From positions 1 through 20,469 of the forward strand of contig JASHOI010000617.1 in assembly GCA_030041195.1 (NCBI GenBank): 20,469 nucleotides of DNA, in the 5' to 3' direction. This DNA is from Streptosporangiaceae bacterium. Lineage in GTDB: Bacteria; Actinomycetota; Actinomycetes; Streptosporangiales; Streptosporangiaceae. Of this stretch, positions 1 to 7,627 are shown piece by piece. The notes under the pieces were generated by a model, which was not told where the DNA came from, did no database searches, and was given only the letters and a program-made list of their open reading frames with translations. The translations under genes and the position numbers were made by a program. Within the stretch, counting starts at the first letter, position 1. Each line of letters starts with the position of its first letter.

Positions 1-144
1 GGCCGCCAGCGCGGCGAGCCGGCGCAGCGCGGCGACGGCTTGCTCCCCTGGGGAGACAAGCGCGGCCGCGCCGCGCAGCGGTCCAGCCGGCGGCGGCCCT
101 GTCGGGTCGCCCGCCCAGTCGAGCACGCGCACAGCCGTGGTCAC
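1..144 (-). CDS. 5' end of an unidentified gene, last visible gene of the ubiquitin-like operon (partial)
   Basis: The reverse strand opens with GTG at 144-142, whose last two bases lie inside the TGA stop (143-141) of the JAB gene, giving a GTGA overlap typical of translational coupling. The frame then stays open for 48 codons to the window edge. The visible peptide begins VTTAVRVLDWAGDP and continues with a Pro/Gly/Ala-rich linker and an alanine-rich helix. I do not recognise a family from these residues. The junction and codon use (strong GC at third positions) support a real gene. Its place at the end of the conjugation operon suggests a further subunit, substrate or effector, but no function can be given. 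Confidence 0.65.
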   Translation of the reverse strand, partial: MTTAVRVLDWAGDPTGPPPAGPLRGAAALVSPGEQAVAALRRLAALAA

Positions 145-1205
145 TGCGTCCACTCGCCATCACCCGTCACGGCCGTGGCGGACGGCTCGCCCACCCAGTG
201 CTGAAGCTCGTGCATCCGGATTCCGTCCCAGCCGTACACCCGCAGCGTCCGAGTGTCATCGTCGATATTGATCAGCCCGGCGACCTGCCACGGCCTCCGG
301 AACGTCCGGGCGTGCAGATCCACGTCGATGGTCGACAGCCCGAGGTTGTCTGTCGGCGCGAACAGGTGGGTGTGATACCAGCCCACGAGCCGCTGTTCCG
401 GGCCTCGACGGGAGATCACGTCGTTCACGCGCAGGAAGCTCTCGCCGGTGAACGTGAACCGCAGCAGAGAGGCTCCGGTCCGCTCGGCCGGCAGCGCCTC
501 GGTGACGACGACGAGGCTATGCCCTTCGCGGTCGCTGTCCCGGAAAATCCGGCCGACGAGGAAGCCGCCCTCCTCGACCTCGTGTGAGAACGACATCCGC
601 TCCAGCAGGTCGCCGCGGACCTCGGGCAGGAATACCACCCGCTCACCCGGATGCTCAGGCTCGTCCGGCACCGGCGTGGTCACACCGAGGTCAGCGAGGC
701 TGGACAGCGGTGGATCGGCCTCGGCCACCTCCTCGATGTGGAACAGCCGGGGGCGCCGGCTACGGCCCAGGTTCACACTGCCCTCGGCGTACGGCGCCGG
801 GCGTACCAGGGGCACGTGCTCCAGGCCAGGGCCCGCGATCCCGTATCCCCAGTGCCGCACATCGGGCCACTCGCGGCCGAGGATCAGCTGCAGGGGGCGT
901 CCGAAGATCTCGCGCACCGAGTGCGGGTGCTGGTAAAGAACGCGTCCCTCGCGGGTGATCTGCACGTTAACGAAACCATGGCTGCCGCGCAGGTTGACGA
1001 CGACCGGTTCGCCGTCCAGCTCCTGGCCGTCGGCGACCGCGAGGAAATACAGCGTAAACGTGGCGTCGTCCAGTGGCTGTTCCAGGGCCTTCTCGAAAAC
1101 CGAGAGCAGGAGGGGCGACAGCCCGACCCGGCCGAACGGCTTGTAGTCGTCGGTCTGGTAGAGATCTACCCGCAGCTCCTGCTCAGCTGATGCGCTCGAT
1201 GACAT
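141..1205 (-). CDS. JAB/JAMM-type metalloprotease (deubiquitinase-like)
   Basis: Predicted 354-residue zinc isopeptidase of the JAB/MPN/JAMM family, expected to cut ubiquitin-like proteins from conjugates or to process a Ubl precursor. The catalytic domain is C-terminal (about residues 185-340). Glu211/Glu212 lie in an EEGGFLVG strand, and GWYHTH gives His278 and His280, followed by Ser291 and Asp294 in the STID segment. The spacer between HxH and SxxD is ten residues instead of the usual seven. Residues 1-180 form a separate mostly beta domain that I cannot name, containing an LYQHPHSVREIFGRPLQ segment. I chose ATG 1205 because conserved-looking sequence begins soon after it; a GGAGGA lies 15 bases upstream, a rather long spacing. 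The start overlaps the end of the E2 fusion by 23 bases. The frame is open further upstream (to 1373), but that part is a low-complexity shadow of the E2 gene. Confidence 0.88.
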   Translation of the reverse strand: MSSSASAEQELRVDLYQTDDYKPFGRVGLSPLLLSVFEKALEQPLDDATFTLYFLAVADGQELDGEPVVVNLRGSHGFVNVQITREGRVLYQHPHSVREIFGRPLQLILGREWPDVRHWGYGIAGPGLEHVPLVRPAPYAEGSVNLGRSRRPRLFHIEEVAEADPPLSSLADLGVTTPVPDEPEHPGERVVFLPEVRGDLLERMSFSHEVEEGGFLVGRIFRDSDREGHSLVVVTEALPAERTGASLLRFTFTGESFLRVNDVISRRGPEQRLVGWYHTHLFAPTDNLGLSTIDVDLHARTFRRPWQVAGLINIDDDTRTLRVYGWDGIRMHELQHWVGEPSATAVTGDGEWTQ

Positions 1206-2688
1206 TCGGGTACTCGCGTTTCCTCCGGGAGCGGGGCAGGATCGATGCGCCGCCGATTGCCGTGATTTCCGCTTGGTGGGCGAGGGCCCATCGTGCGGCG
1301 GTTCCGTCGTAGAAATTCGCGTGGACCTGCGGACGCTCCCCGCCCATCCCGGGGGTGAGCTGGACCAGCTCATAGTTGCGGAAGCCGGCCATGTCGATCA
1401 GCATCTGCAGCAGCTGGCCGAGGTCGAACGACGGGGACCACGAGTCGGCCAGCGCGCCCAGGCACACCAGCCCCTGCATATTCGGCTGGTCTCGCAGCTG
1501 CTCGCAGTCGTAGTTGGGAAAGACGTTCGGATGAAAGATCGGCGACAGCCAGAACACGTGTGGTGCGGTAGCCGGGAACTCCGGGCCCAGCGTCAGCAGG
1601 ACGGTATGGCGGCTGATGTGCGTCGGCCCGCCGTCACGCACCTCGGGCGGCTGGAAACTGTCCTGGGTGAAGTCGATCTCGTACTCGGTGGGCAGCGTGA
1701 CCGAGTTCGCGCGAATCGACACGTCCGGACGCGACTGCGCGTAGCTGAGCAGCTGTTTGCGTCCCCGGTCCAGCGCGTCCTCACGGTCGATCGGATTGAC
1801 CGCACCGGCCCGTCGTTCAAATCCCACCCGCAGGGCGTCGCCGTCCTGCACGCCGGCGTCGTGCAGGGTGTCGTCGGGGTTGACCCGCTCCGGCGGGCTG
1901 TCCTCGAGGACCCGGTCGATGACGGTCGGCTGGGTGCTCGCGTCCGGCGTCTCCGCGTCGCCCTCGTAGTGGCCCACCACCCCGTCGGCGATGTCGCGGA
2001 ACGTCTGCTGCGCCGGCGCATCGGTGATCCGGTACTGGGAGCCGTCGGGTCCCTGGACGAAGAGCTCGCTGTACAGGTAGTCAGGCCGCCCTGGAGGGAC
2101 GACCAGAAATCCGAGGCTGGTCTGCCGCAACGTCTCCCGCACGTGCTCCGCGTCCGCCGACGCGACCTCGTACGAGACCGCATGTGCCGTGCTCCAGACC
2201 TCCTCCGGGCCGAGCCCCAGCCTGCTGAGCTCGCCGAGAACGTCGGCATGCCCGGTTTCCTCGCCGATCCGCACGATCACGTGACAGCGCTGCTGCGGAT
2301 CGTCGCCGCCCGAGGCGGCCGGCCGGTGGGTAGCAGCCCCGATGCCGTACCGGTCGGACAGCCGCAGGAATACCCTGTTCGCCGAATACCTTTCCAGCGC
2401 CTCGCTGATGAGCCGGAGGTACGGCTGCGCCACGATGCCGTTGCCGAACTCGACGAAAACCTGCTGCCACCATTCGTCGGGGCGAACGTCGGCCCAGAGC
2501 GGCAGGCGCTCTCGCGGGAAGCCGAGCCCTTCCACCACCAATCGGTCCGCCGAGTGCCCGTTGGGAAAGACCGTTGCCACCTCCCGCAGCAGATCTTCGC
2601 GGTCCGTCCAGGTCAGCTCGATATCCTGGGCTGGCCGCTCCGAGTCGCCGCCACCGCTCGGCGGTCTCCTCGACTGAGTCGAAGCCAC
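1183..2688 (-). CDS. EAD1 - ubiquitin-like - E2 (UBC) fusion protein
   Basis: Predicted 501-residue multidomain protein. Residues about 28-112 look like effector-associated domain 1 (EAD1): FP at 41-42, GLGFPRERLP, a Trp pair at 73-74 and a terminal YSANR helix. Residues about 133-205 have a beta-alpha-beta-beta-alpha-beta pattern of unknown type. Residues about 208-292 are a beta-grasp ubiquitin-like domain ending in TLHDAGVQDGDALRV. Residues about 303-445 are an E2 conjugating domain with the SPIFHPNV segment (HPN at 386-388) and the likely catalytic Cys409 in GLVCLG, followed by SWSPSFDLGQLLQML. E2 enzymes accept an activated Ubl as a thioester and pass it to a target. GTG 2688 is chosen for the AAGGAG six bases upstream; the longer frame to 3090 is only a shadow of the E1 gene. 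It overlaps the E1 gene by 76 bases. The Ubl is internal, so no free C-terminal glycine tail is visible. Confidence 0.9.
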   Translation of the reverse strand: MASTQSRRPPSGGGDSERPAQDIELTWTDREDLLREVATVFPNGHSADRLVVEGLGFPRERLPLWADVRPDEWWQQVFVEFGNGIVAQPYLRLISEALERYSANRVFLRLSDRYGIGAATHRPAASGGDDPQQRCHVIVRIGEETGHADVLGELSRLGLGPEEVWSTAHAVSYEVASADAEHVRETLRQTSLGFLVVPPGRPDYLYSELFVQGPDGSQYRITDAPAQQTFRDIADGVVGHYEGDAETPDASTQPTVIDRVLEDSPPERVNPDDTLHDAGVQDGDALRVGFERRAGAVNPIDREDALDRGRKQLLSYAQSRPDVSIRANSVTLPTEYEIDFTQDSFQPPEVRDGGPTHISRHTVLLTLGPEFPATAPHVFWLSPIFHPNVFPNYDCEQLRDQPNMQGLVCLGALADSWSPSFDLGQLLQMLIDMAGFRNYELVQLTPGMGGERPQVHANFYDGTAARWALAHQAEITAIGGASILPRSRRKREYPNVIERIS

Positions 2689-3749
2689 TGATAACTCCTT
2701 TCCCGTATCCGGACGGCAAGAATTTCCTCGGGCGCGATGCCGAGATCGTGCAGTGGAGTTCCCGGCGCCGCCGCACGGATCCGCTGGGTGAACCGCAGGC
2801 GCAGCCGCCGCCCGCAGTGGGCGCAAACCGCGGTGCTCTCGCGGTGCGCATATCCGAATGAGTATTTTTCCCGGCAGAAATGACACGTGCCGGCCAGCGG
2901 GAACGGCGCCCAAGCGAGCGGCTCCGCATCGGCCGGCAGCGTCGCGCAGAGCGCCTCGACAGTCGACGACAGGCTCAGGCCGGAGCACTGCACAGGGCCG
3001 ATCGGCTGATGGTAGGGACAGGCCGGGTCGCGCCGCGAGACGACGGGCTGGGTGAGCGCGGTGGCCGTATCGATAGCCAGGAACCGCCACGGCGGCGGCT
3101 CGCCCAGCACGATGCGGACGGCCGTGGTCGTCATCCAGCTCGCCACCAGCGCGGTCGTCATGATCGAGGCCGGCAGGCGACCGGTGCCCCAGCCGGGGTC
3201 GCAGCCGGCGGGGACATCGGACTCACCGCGCCCCGCAGCGGTGAGCGTGCAGCCATAGCAGGCGTCTTCTGGGTCCAGCCGGATCCGCAGTTCGCCGCCC
3301 CATGGGTCGGTGCCGCCATCGATGAGCCGCGCCCCGGCCAGCGCGCACCGGCCGAGCAGCTGCAGCCGGGCGTGCCGCGAGTCCAGGCACCCGAGGACGA
3401 TGTCGGCACTCGCCAGCTCGCCCAGTCCGGCACCCCGGACCAGGTCGGCCTGGCGGGGCTCCACGGTCATCTCGGGGGCGAGCCGGGCGAGCGCGCTGGC
3501 GGCCGCCGCGGCCTTCGGCCGTCCGACCGACGCCGCGTCGAACAGCACCGTGCGATTCAGGTTGGACAGCGCTACGGTGTCCGGATCGCACAGGATCAGC
3601 CGCCCGAGCCCGAGAAGCGCGAGGTTCTTCGCAACCTCGTTGCCGAGGGCACCCACGCCGATGACGACCGCGGTCGCCGCTGCGATCCGTGCCTGATCCC
3701 AGCGCGGTATCAGGCGCTGCCGCGCGTACCGGTCCTCTGTCCTGTCCAC
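2613..3749 (-). CDS. ThiF/E1-like Ubl-activating enzyme with C-terminal zinc ribbon
   Basis: Predicted 378-residue member of the E1/ThiF/MoeB superfamily, which adenylates the C-terminus of a ubiquitin-like protein and loads it for transfer to an E2. The N-terminus has the family opening DRYARQRLIPRWDQ, the nucleotide-binding loop GVGALGNEVAKN (residues 31-42), Asp55, and the SNLNR motif with Asn63, Asn65 and Arg66. Cys164 and Cys167 (CYGC) with Cys244/His247 (CPYH) probably bind zinc. Cys183 sits where MoeB/ThiF proteins carry their active-site cysteine, just before the GWGTGRLP segment and long helix. A second CxxC pair set (Cys289/Cys292 and Cys309/Cys312) looks like a zinc ribbon, followed by a DLGIAPEEILAVR tail. 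The GTG start (3749) lies five bases after the RING-like gene's stop with no clear ribosome site, so coupling is likely. Confidence 0.92.
   Translation of the reverse strand: MDRTEDRYARQRLIPRWDQARIAAATAVVIGVGALGNEVAKNLALLGLGRLILCDPDTVALSNLNRTVLFDAASVGRPKAAAAASALARLAPEMTVEPRQADLVRGAGLGELASADIVLGCLDSRHARLQLLGRCALAGARLIDGGTDPWGGELRIRLDPEDACYGCTLTAAGRGESDVPAGCDPGWGTGRLPASIMTTALVASWMTTTAVRIVLGEPPPWRFLAIDTATALTQPVVSRRDPACPYHQPIGPVQCSGLSLSSTVEALCATLPADAEPLAWAPFPLAGTCHFCREKYSFGYAHRESTAVCAHCGRRLRLRFTQRIRAAAPGTPLHDLGIAPEEILAVRIRERSYQWLRLSRGDRRAVAATRSGQPRISS
2695..2700 (-). promoter_or_regulatory. Ribosome binding site AAGGAG for the EAD1-Ubl-E2 gene
   Basis: On the reverse strand AAGGAG is followed by the six bases TTATCA and then GTG (2688-2686). 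It is among the best Shine-Dalgarno matches in the operon and lies inside the coding region of the preceding E1 gene. It settles the start of the E2 fusion against the much longer open frame and implies independent initiation within E1. Confidence 0.75.
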
Positions 3750-3754
3750 TGCTA

Positions 3755-4321
3755 TCAGTCATCCAGTTTGTGCAGCAGGATCGGGCAGACCTTGAGGCCG
3801 CCGCTGGGGCGCCAGCTCTCCCAGCAGACCAGCCCCTGTGCCGGGTCGCGGTGCACGGCGTACCGGCACCTGGGCGCGAACGGTGAGCAGGGGCACACCA
3901 CGACCTGCTCGCCCGGGCGGAACGTATGGGCGCAGAACAGGCACGCCGCACGCCGCAGGCCGCCGACCGGCGGAGCAAGCAGGCTCGGTACGTCATCGGT
4001 CGAGTGCACCGGGAGGTTACCGCTGACCGGCCAGCTCGCCGCCAGGCCAGCGGCGAACTCCCGGACGTCGGCGTCGGCACCGGGCGAGGCTCCCGCCGGC
4101 GAGCCGCAGCCCAGCGCTGGATTCAGGTGGTGCACCCGGCGCTCGGCGCTGATCATGACGCGGTCGCCGCGGCGGAACGTATGACCACAGCTCTGGCACC
4201 ATCTCTGGTGCCACCAGGAGTTGAGGTTCGTGACCGCCTCGCCGACGGCGGCTGCCGACGGATCGGGCTGCGGGTCGAACGCCGCCTGGATGCCTTGGTC
4301 GAACTCATGCGTCTCGGTCAT
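3755..4321 (-). CDS. Tandem RING-like (binuclear treble-clef) zinc protein, candidate E3
   Basis: Predicted 188-residue protein with two related cysteine/histidine modules. Module 1 (about residues 41-72) reads CQSCGHTFRRGDRVM with Cys42, Cys45, His64/His65 and Cys72. Module 2 (about 126-168) reads CLFCAHTFRPGEQVVVCPC with Cys127, Cys130, Cys143, Cys145, then Cys152, His157 in AVHRDP, and Cys166. The repeated CxxCxHTFRxGxxV signature shows an internal duplication. Such treble-clef modules resemble prokaryotic RING-type fingers reported beside E1/E2/JAB genes, so an E3 or adaptor role is inferred. Module 1 has fewer metal ligands and may bind only one ion. ATG 4321 is preceded by GAGAGGAA at suitable spacing and overlaps the CHAT gene by 17 bases. 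No specific named family is recognised; another zinc-dependent adaptor role is possible. Confidence 0.82.
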   Translation of the reverse strand: MTETHEFDQGIQAAFDPQPDPSAAAVGEAVTNLNSWWHQRWCQSCGHTFRRGDRVMISAERRVHHLNPALGCGSPAGASPGADADVREFAAGLAASWPVSGNLPVHSTDDVPSLLAPPVGGLRRAACLFCAHTFRPGEQVVVCPCSPFAPRCRYAVHRDPAQGLVCWESWRPSGGLKVCPILLHKLDD

Positions 4322-6647
4322 CCCGGTTCCTCTCCAGAATGACCAAGCTGTCAGCGACCGCACGACGGGCCGGATCGGCAGCCACCATCTCGGCCGAGCC
4401 GATGCGGGCGGCGGCGGCCAGGTCAGCGGTGCTGAGCAGCGCCCGGTACAGCGCGCCCGTGAATGCCACCGCGTCGTCGTCGGCGATATCGCTGCCGTGC
4501 GCCACCACGACGTCGGCATACGGGCTCAAGATCTGCGCGGCCTCGGTGCTGTCGCAGGCGTTCAGAATGATCCCGCGCAGCCGGATCCCCAGTTCCACCT
4601 CATAGCTGCGCAAGGTGATCGCGATGTCGGCTGCGTGCACGGCTTGCCGTCCGCCCGCTCCGTCGTCGAACAAGAGCACGGCGCCTTGACCGTGACAAGA
4701 CAGGTGCAGCAGATCCGGCCGCACGGCACGGATCTTGCTCAGATCGGCCGCGGTCGCGGCCGGAACATATTCCACCTCCACGACGGCCGGATTGCCGACC
4801 TCCCGGATCTGCCGCAACTCCCGGTCGGCCCGGACCGTGTCTCCGCCGAGCGGGCTGGCGCCCACCAGCAGGACGCTCGGCAGGCCGCCTGGCGCCGGCT
4901 GGACATCCGCTGCGAACAGCACGGGGTTGTACGGGTAGCGGGCCCGGGCCGCGGCGAGCACCCGTCGCCGGCCGTCCGCGAAGGCTCCGTCGGCGATCGC
5001 GGTGTTCACCAGCGACCAGTAGTCGAATGCGCTCTGGTGCGCCGACGGCAGCAGCGTGACGTCGAACCCCGCCCGGGTGAACATGCTCGTGGTCGCCGGG
5101 CCAGGCGGGAAGAGCCGGGCGAGTTCCGCCATCTCCGTCTCGGTCAGCCGTCCGGCCATCCGCTCCTCCTGTCGTGCGGGCTCGGTTGCCTCGGCCTCGA
5201 TCCCGCGGTTCAGGTCCACCAGCATTTCCGCCAGGCCGAAGCGGGCGACGAGCTCATCTGGCTGATCTTGGGTGAGCACCGGCGGGCGCGCTTCGCTGAC
5301 CGCGCGCGCGGTGTCGACGTACCCGCGGTGCCGCCCGAGCAGCTCGCCCAGCTCGGCCAGGACCTCGACGCGCTCGCGCGCCTGCGTGGGCGCCGCGCCG
5401 GCCTCGCGAACCTGCGCCAGCGCCAGATCGAGGTCGCCCTGGTTGCCGGCGAACTCGAAGCGCCGTAGCAGCGCTGAGGCGTAGTTCACCAGGTGGCGCG
5501 GCCGTTCCAGATGTTCCGGGGGCGTTGCGCTCACCGCCTCGCCGAGATATTGCACCGCACGGTCAAGGTCGTCCGGATCGTCGGTTCGCTCGAACCGCGC
5601 CAGCAGGACGCGGCCGAAGCTGGCGAGCACTCGCGGTCGCTCAACATGGTCCGCCGACGTCACACGCATTGCATCCGCTAGGCAGATGACCGCCGCTTCC
5701 AGTTGCGCAGCGTCATGATCGCGGCCAAACTGCAGCTGCAGCGCATCGGCCAGAGAGGCCAAGATCCCTGGTTGACGGCAATCGCCGGGCCGGACCGCGT
5801 CCGCAGCCTCACGGACCCGGTCGAGTGCGCTATGCAGATCCCCTGCGTGCCCAGTGCGTGCGAACCGGGTGAGCAGCGCGTTGCCGAGGTGGTACACCGC
5901 GTCGATGCGGTCGGCATCATCCCGGGGTGTAGCCTCCACGGCAGCTTGAAGGATCGTCACTGCCTGGTCGAGGTCGGCCAGCAGCCCGGTCCGCTCGTAC
6001 CAGACCCGGAGCGCCTCGCCGAAGAGGGACTCATGCCGAACTCGGCGCGGGTCGCCGAGAGCACAGGCGAAGACCGCCCGGTCGTAGTTGCGGAGGGCTT
6101 CATCGAGCGCCTCCGGCTCGCCGGTGCGACGGTAGTAGGCGAGCTGCACGGTGCCGAGGTTCCCCAGCACAAAGGCTGTGCTCGGGTGGTTCTTGTGCGC
6201 GTTCTCGACGGCGCGCCGGCATGCGTCCACGGCCTCCTGAAGGGCGTCCAGCTCGCCGGTGAACTGGTGCTTGCTCAGCAGGGCCATGCCGAACCCGGAC
6301 TCGAACACCGGCCTCAGCGCGTCCTCCCCGGAGATCTCCGCGATCGCCTGGCGATAGAACAACACTGCCTGCCGGCGTACGTTCGTCTTGTTCGCCGGCT
6401 CAAACAGGCGCGCCCACGACCCGCCGCCTCGAGCGGAGCCGCCGCCGACGGCGTCGATCTTCGCAAGCGTGGTCCCGGCCTCGTTCACGGACGCGAGCCC
6501 CTCCTCCAGCCGTCCCGCGTCGAGCAGCCGGACTCCGAGGTCGGAGAGCGCAGCGGCAAATTCGGGGCCGTACCCGCCGGGATTCTCCGCGGCTCTCTGG
6601 CGCAGCCGGTCAACGGCTGGCGCGGTACGGCGAGAGATGTCGATCAT
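4305..6647 (-). CDS. TPR - EAD1 - CHAT caspase-like protease
   Basis: Predicted 780-residue cytosolic effector. Residues about 25-450 form TPR-like helical repeats with a recurrent ALLxRFExTGxxxDLDxA pattern, a likely sensing or scaffolding solenoid. Residues about 501-580 are an EAD1 adaptor domain: LFPPG, TRAGFDVTLLP, a conserved Trp at 544 and a closing ARYPYNPVLF. Residues about 590-770 are a CHAT protease domain of the caspase/separase clan, with His652 in LSCHG and Cys698 in ILNACDS as the predicted catalytic dyad. CHAT proteins are used as death or target-cleaving effectors in bacterial conflict systems such as gRAMP-TPR-CHAT. The start ATG (6647) overlaps the stop of the preceding helical-protein gene as ATGA, so the two are translationally coupled. 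The EAD1 matches the one on the downstream E2 fusion. Confidence 0.93.
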   Translation of the reverse strand: MIDISRRTAPAVDRLRQRAAENPGGYGPEFAAALSDLGVRLLDAGRLEEGLASVNEAGTTLAKIDAVGGGSARGGGSWARLFEPANKTNVRRQAVLFYRQAIAEISGEDALRPVFESGFGMALLSKHQFTGELDALQEAVDACRRAVENAHKNHPSTAFVLGNLGTVQLAYYRRTGEPEALDEALRNYDRAVFACALGDPRRVRHESLFGEALRVWYERTGLLADLDQAVTILQAAVEATPRDDADRIDAVYHLGNALLTRFARTGHAGDLHSALDRVREAADAVRPGDCRQPGILASLADALQLQFGRDHDAAQLEAAVICLADAMRVTSADHVERPRVLASFGRVLLARFERTDDPDDLDRAVQYLGEAVSATPPEHLERPRHLVNYASALLRRFEFAGNQGDLDLALAQVREAGAAPTQARERVEVLAELGELLGRHRGYVDTARAVSEARPPVLTQDQPDELVARFGLAEMLVDLNRGIEAEATEPARQEERMAGRLTETEMAELARLFPPGPATTSMFTRAGFDVTLLPSAHQSAFDYWSLVNTAIADGAFADGRRRVLAAARARYPYNPVLFAADVQPAPGGLPSVLLVGASPLGGDTVRADRELRQIREVGNPAVVEVEYVPAATAADLSKIRAVRPDLLHLSCHGQGAVLLFDDGAGGRQAVHAADIAITLRSYEVELGIRLRGIILNACDSTEAAQILSPYADVVVAHGSDIADDDAVAFTGALYRALLSTADLAAAARIGSAEMVAADPARRAVADSLVILERNRDDRDA

Positions 6648-7627
6648 GCCACGCTCACCAGGAGAGTGTGCTCATAGTCGACGATCTCGAACACCGTATC
6701 CCCAGGCGGGTGTGCCGCGGTGACCGGTCCCAGGGGCACCAAGACGAGCTCGGCGTACAGGGACCGTTCTACTTGGAGGCGGCGGATTTCGCCCAGCAGG
6801 TCAGCCAGCAGACTGGTAATCGGATGTGAAGCGCCGAAGACCTTGATCGCGAGTCCCCAAGCGTCGCCCAGCAATTCGCTGCAGGCGCGTATCCGATCCG
6901 GCACGCGCGTGAGTTGCGCGACTGCGAACTCCGCCTCCGCCCGGGCGGCCAGTGCGGCCACAGTACGCGGATTCGCCGGGCCGGCAACCGCGATTAGCGC
7001 CCGGCTGACCTGTACCAGGACCTCCAGCGCCCGCTCGACACGATGGCGGGCGTCGCTGCTGAGAGCGCAGCGAGCCTCTGCGGCGGCGAGAACCCCGCGC
7101 ATGCTGAGGGCAGGCTGGCTTCCGGCGCCCAGGGTGGCAGCGAGCCACTGAGCCCTCTGCTCCAGGGCGGCGACCGCGTGGTCAGCGACGTCGGTATCGA
7201 CCATTCCGGCGCGCACGTATATCTCGGCGAGGTCAACCTCGATACCCCGGCACTGATCCTGACAGTCCGGGTTCGCCTTGGTGAGCGCGCGCTCCAGGAC
7301 ATCGGCCGCGTCGAGCAGGTCGCCGCGCCACTCGGACATCAGTCCGCGCCAGTGTTCAACGCGCAGCCACGGCTCGGACCCAGGTCCGGCCTCGCCACGA
7401 GTCCGGTCAAGCAGCAACTCGGCCAGATCAGCCTGCCCGACACCGCCGAGCAGAGCCGCGAGGTAACACGCGTCACGTGGGCGGCTACGGCACTCGTCGT
7501 CCGGGATTCCGGCTACGGCCGCGCCGTAGTCGGCCCAGTCCGAAGCCGCGGCAGGCCCGTCAAGCCTCCGCTCCACCTCCGCGATCACCACGTCAAGCAG
7601 GCTCGCCATCGTCCTGGTCATCTTCAT
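6644..7627 (-). CDS. All-helical TPR-like protein of the protease module
   Basis: Predicted protein of up to 327 residues, almost entirely helical, with alanine/leucine-rich helix pairs such as ADLAELLLDRTRG, AADVLERALTKA, GIEVDLAEIYVRAG and TVAALAARAEAEFAVAQL. These resemble divergent tetratricopeptide repeats. The last 40 residues switch to beta-type sequence (VLVPLGPVTA, VFEIVDYEHTLLVSVA). No catalytic motif is visible. It lies between the trypsin-like protease and the TPR-EAD1-CHAT protein and is coupled to the latter by an ATGA overlap, so it could be a scaffold or sensor linking the two proteases. The start is uncertain: ATG codons occur at 7627, 7621 and 7609 and none has a strong ribosome site. 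All three overlap the 3' end of the trypsin gene, which suggests coupling. I do not recognise a named family. Confidence 0.8.
   Translation of the reverse strand: MKMTRTMASLLDVVIAEVERRLDGPAAASDWADYGAAVAGIPDDECRSRPRDACYLAALLGGVGQADLAELLLDRTRGEAGPGSEPWLRVEHWRGLMSEWRGDLLDAADVLERALTKANPDCQDQCRGIEVDLAEIYVRAGMVDTDVADHAVAALEQRAQWLAATLGAGSQPALSMRGVLAAAEARCALSSDARHRVERALEVLVQVSRALIAVAGPANPRTVAALAARAEAEFAVAQLTRVPDRIRACSELLGDAWGLAIKVFGASHPITSLLADLLGEIRRLQVERSLYAELVLVPLGPVTAAHPPGDTVFEIVDYEHTLLVSVA

Noticed and set aside
1273..2691. Long plus-strand open frame (472 codons) opposite the E2 fusion
   Set aside because: It is the mirror of a well-supported coding gene in very GC-rich DNA, is rich in Arg/Val/Pro with no domain pattern, and has no promoter or ribosome site.
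2880..4184. Long plus-strand open frame (434 codons) opposite E1 and the RING-like gene
   Set aside because: Composition is Arg/Gly/Gln-rich without motifs, while the minus strand shows clear E1 and zinc-module motifs. It is a GC-driven shadow.
4221..6677. Two long plus-strand open frames opposite the CHAT gene
   Set aside because: No recognisable domains; the opposite strand carries TPR, EAD1 and CHAT motifs with an intact catalytic dyad.
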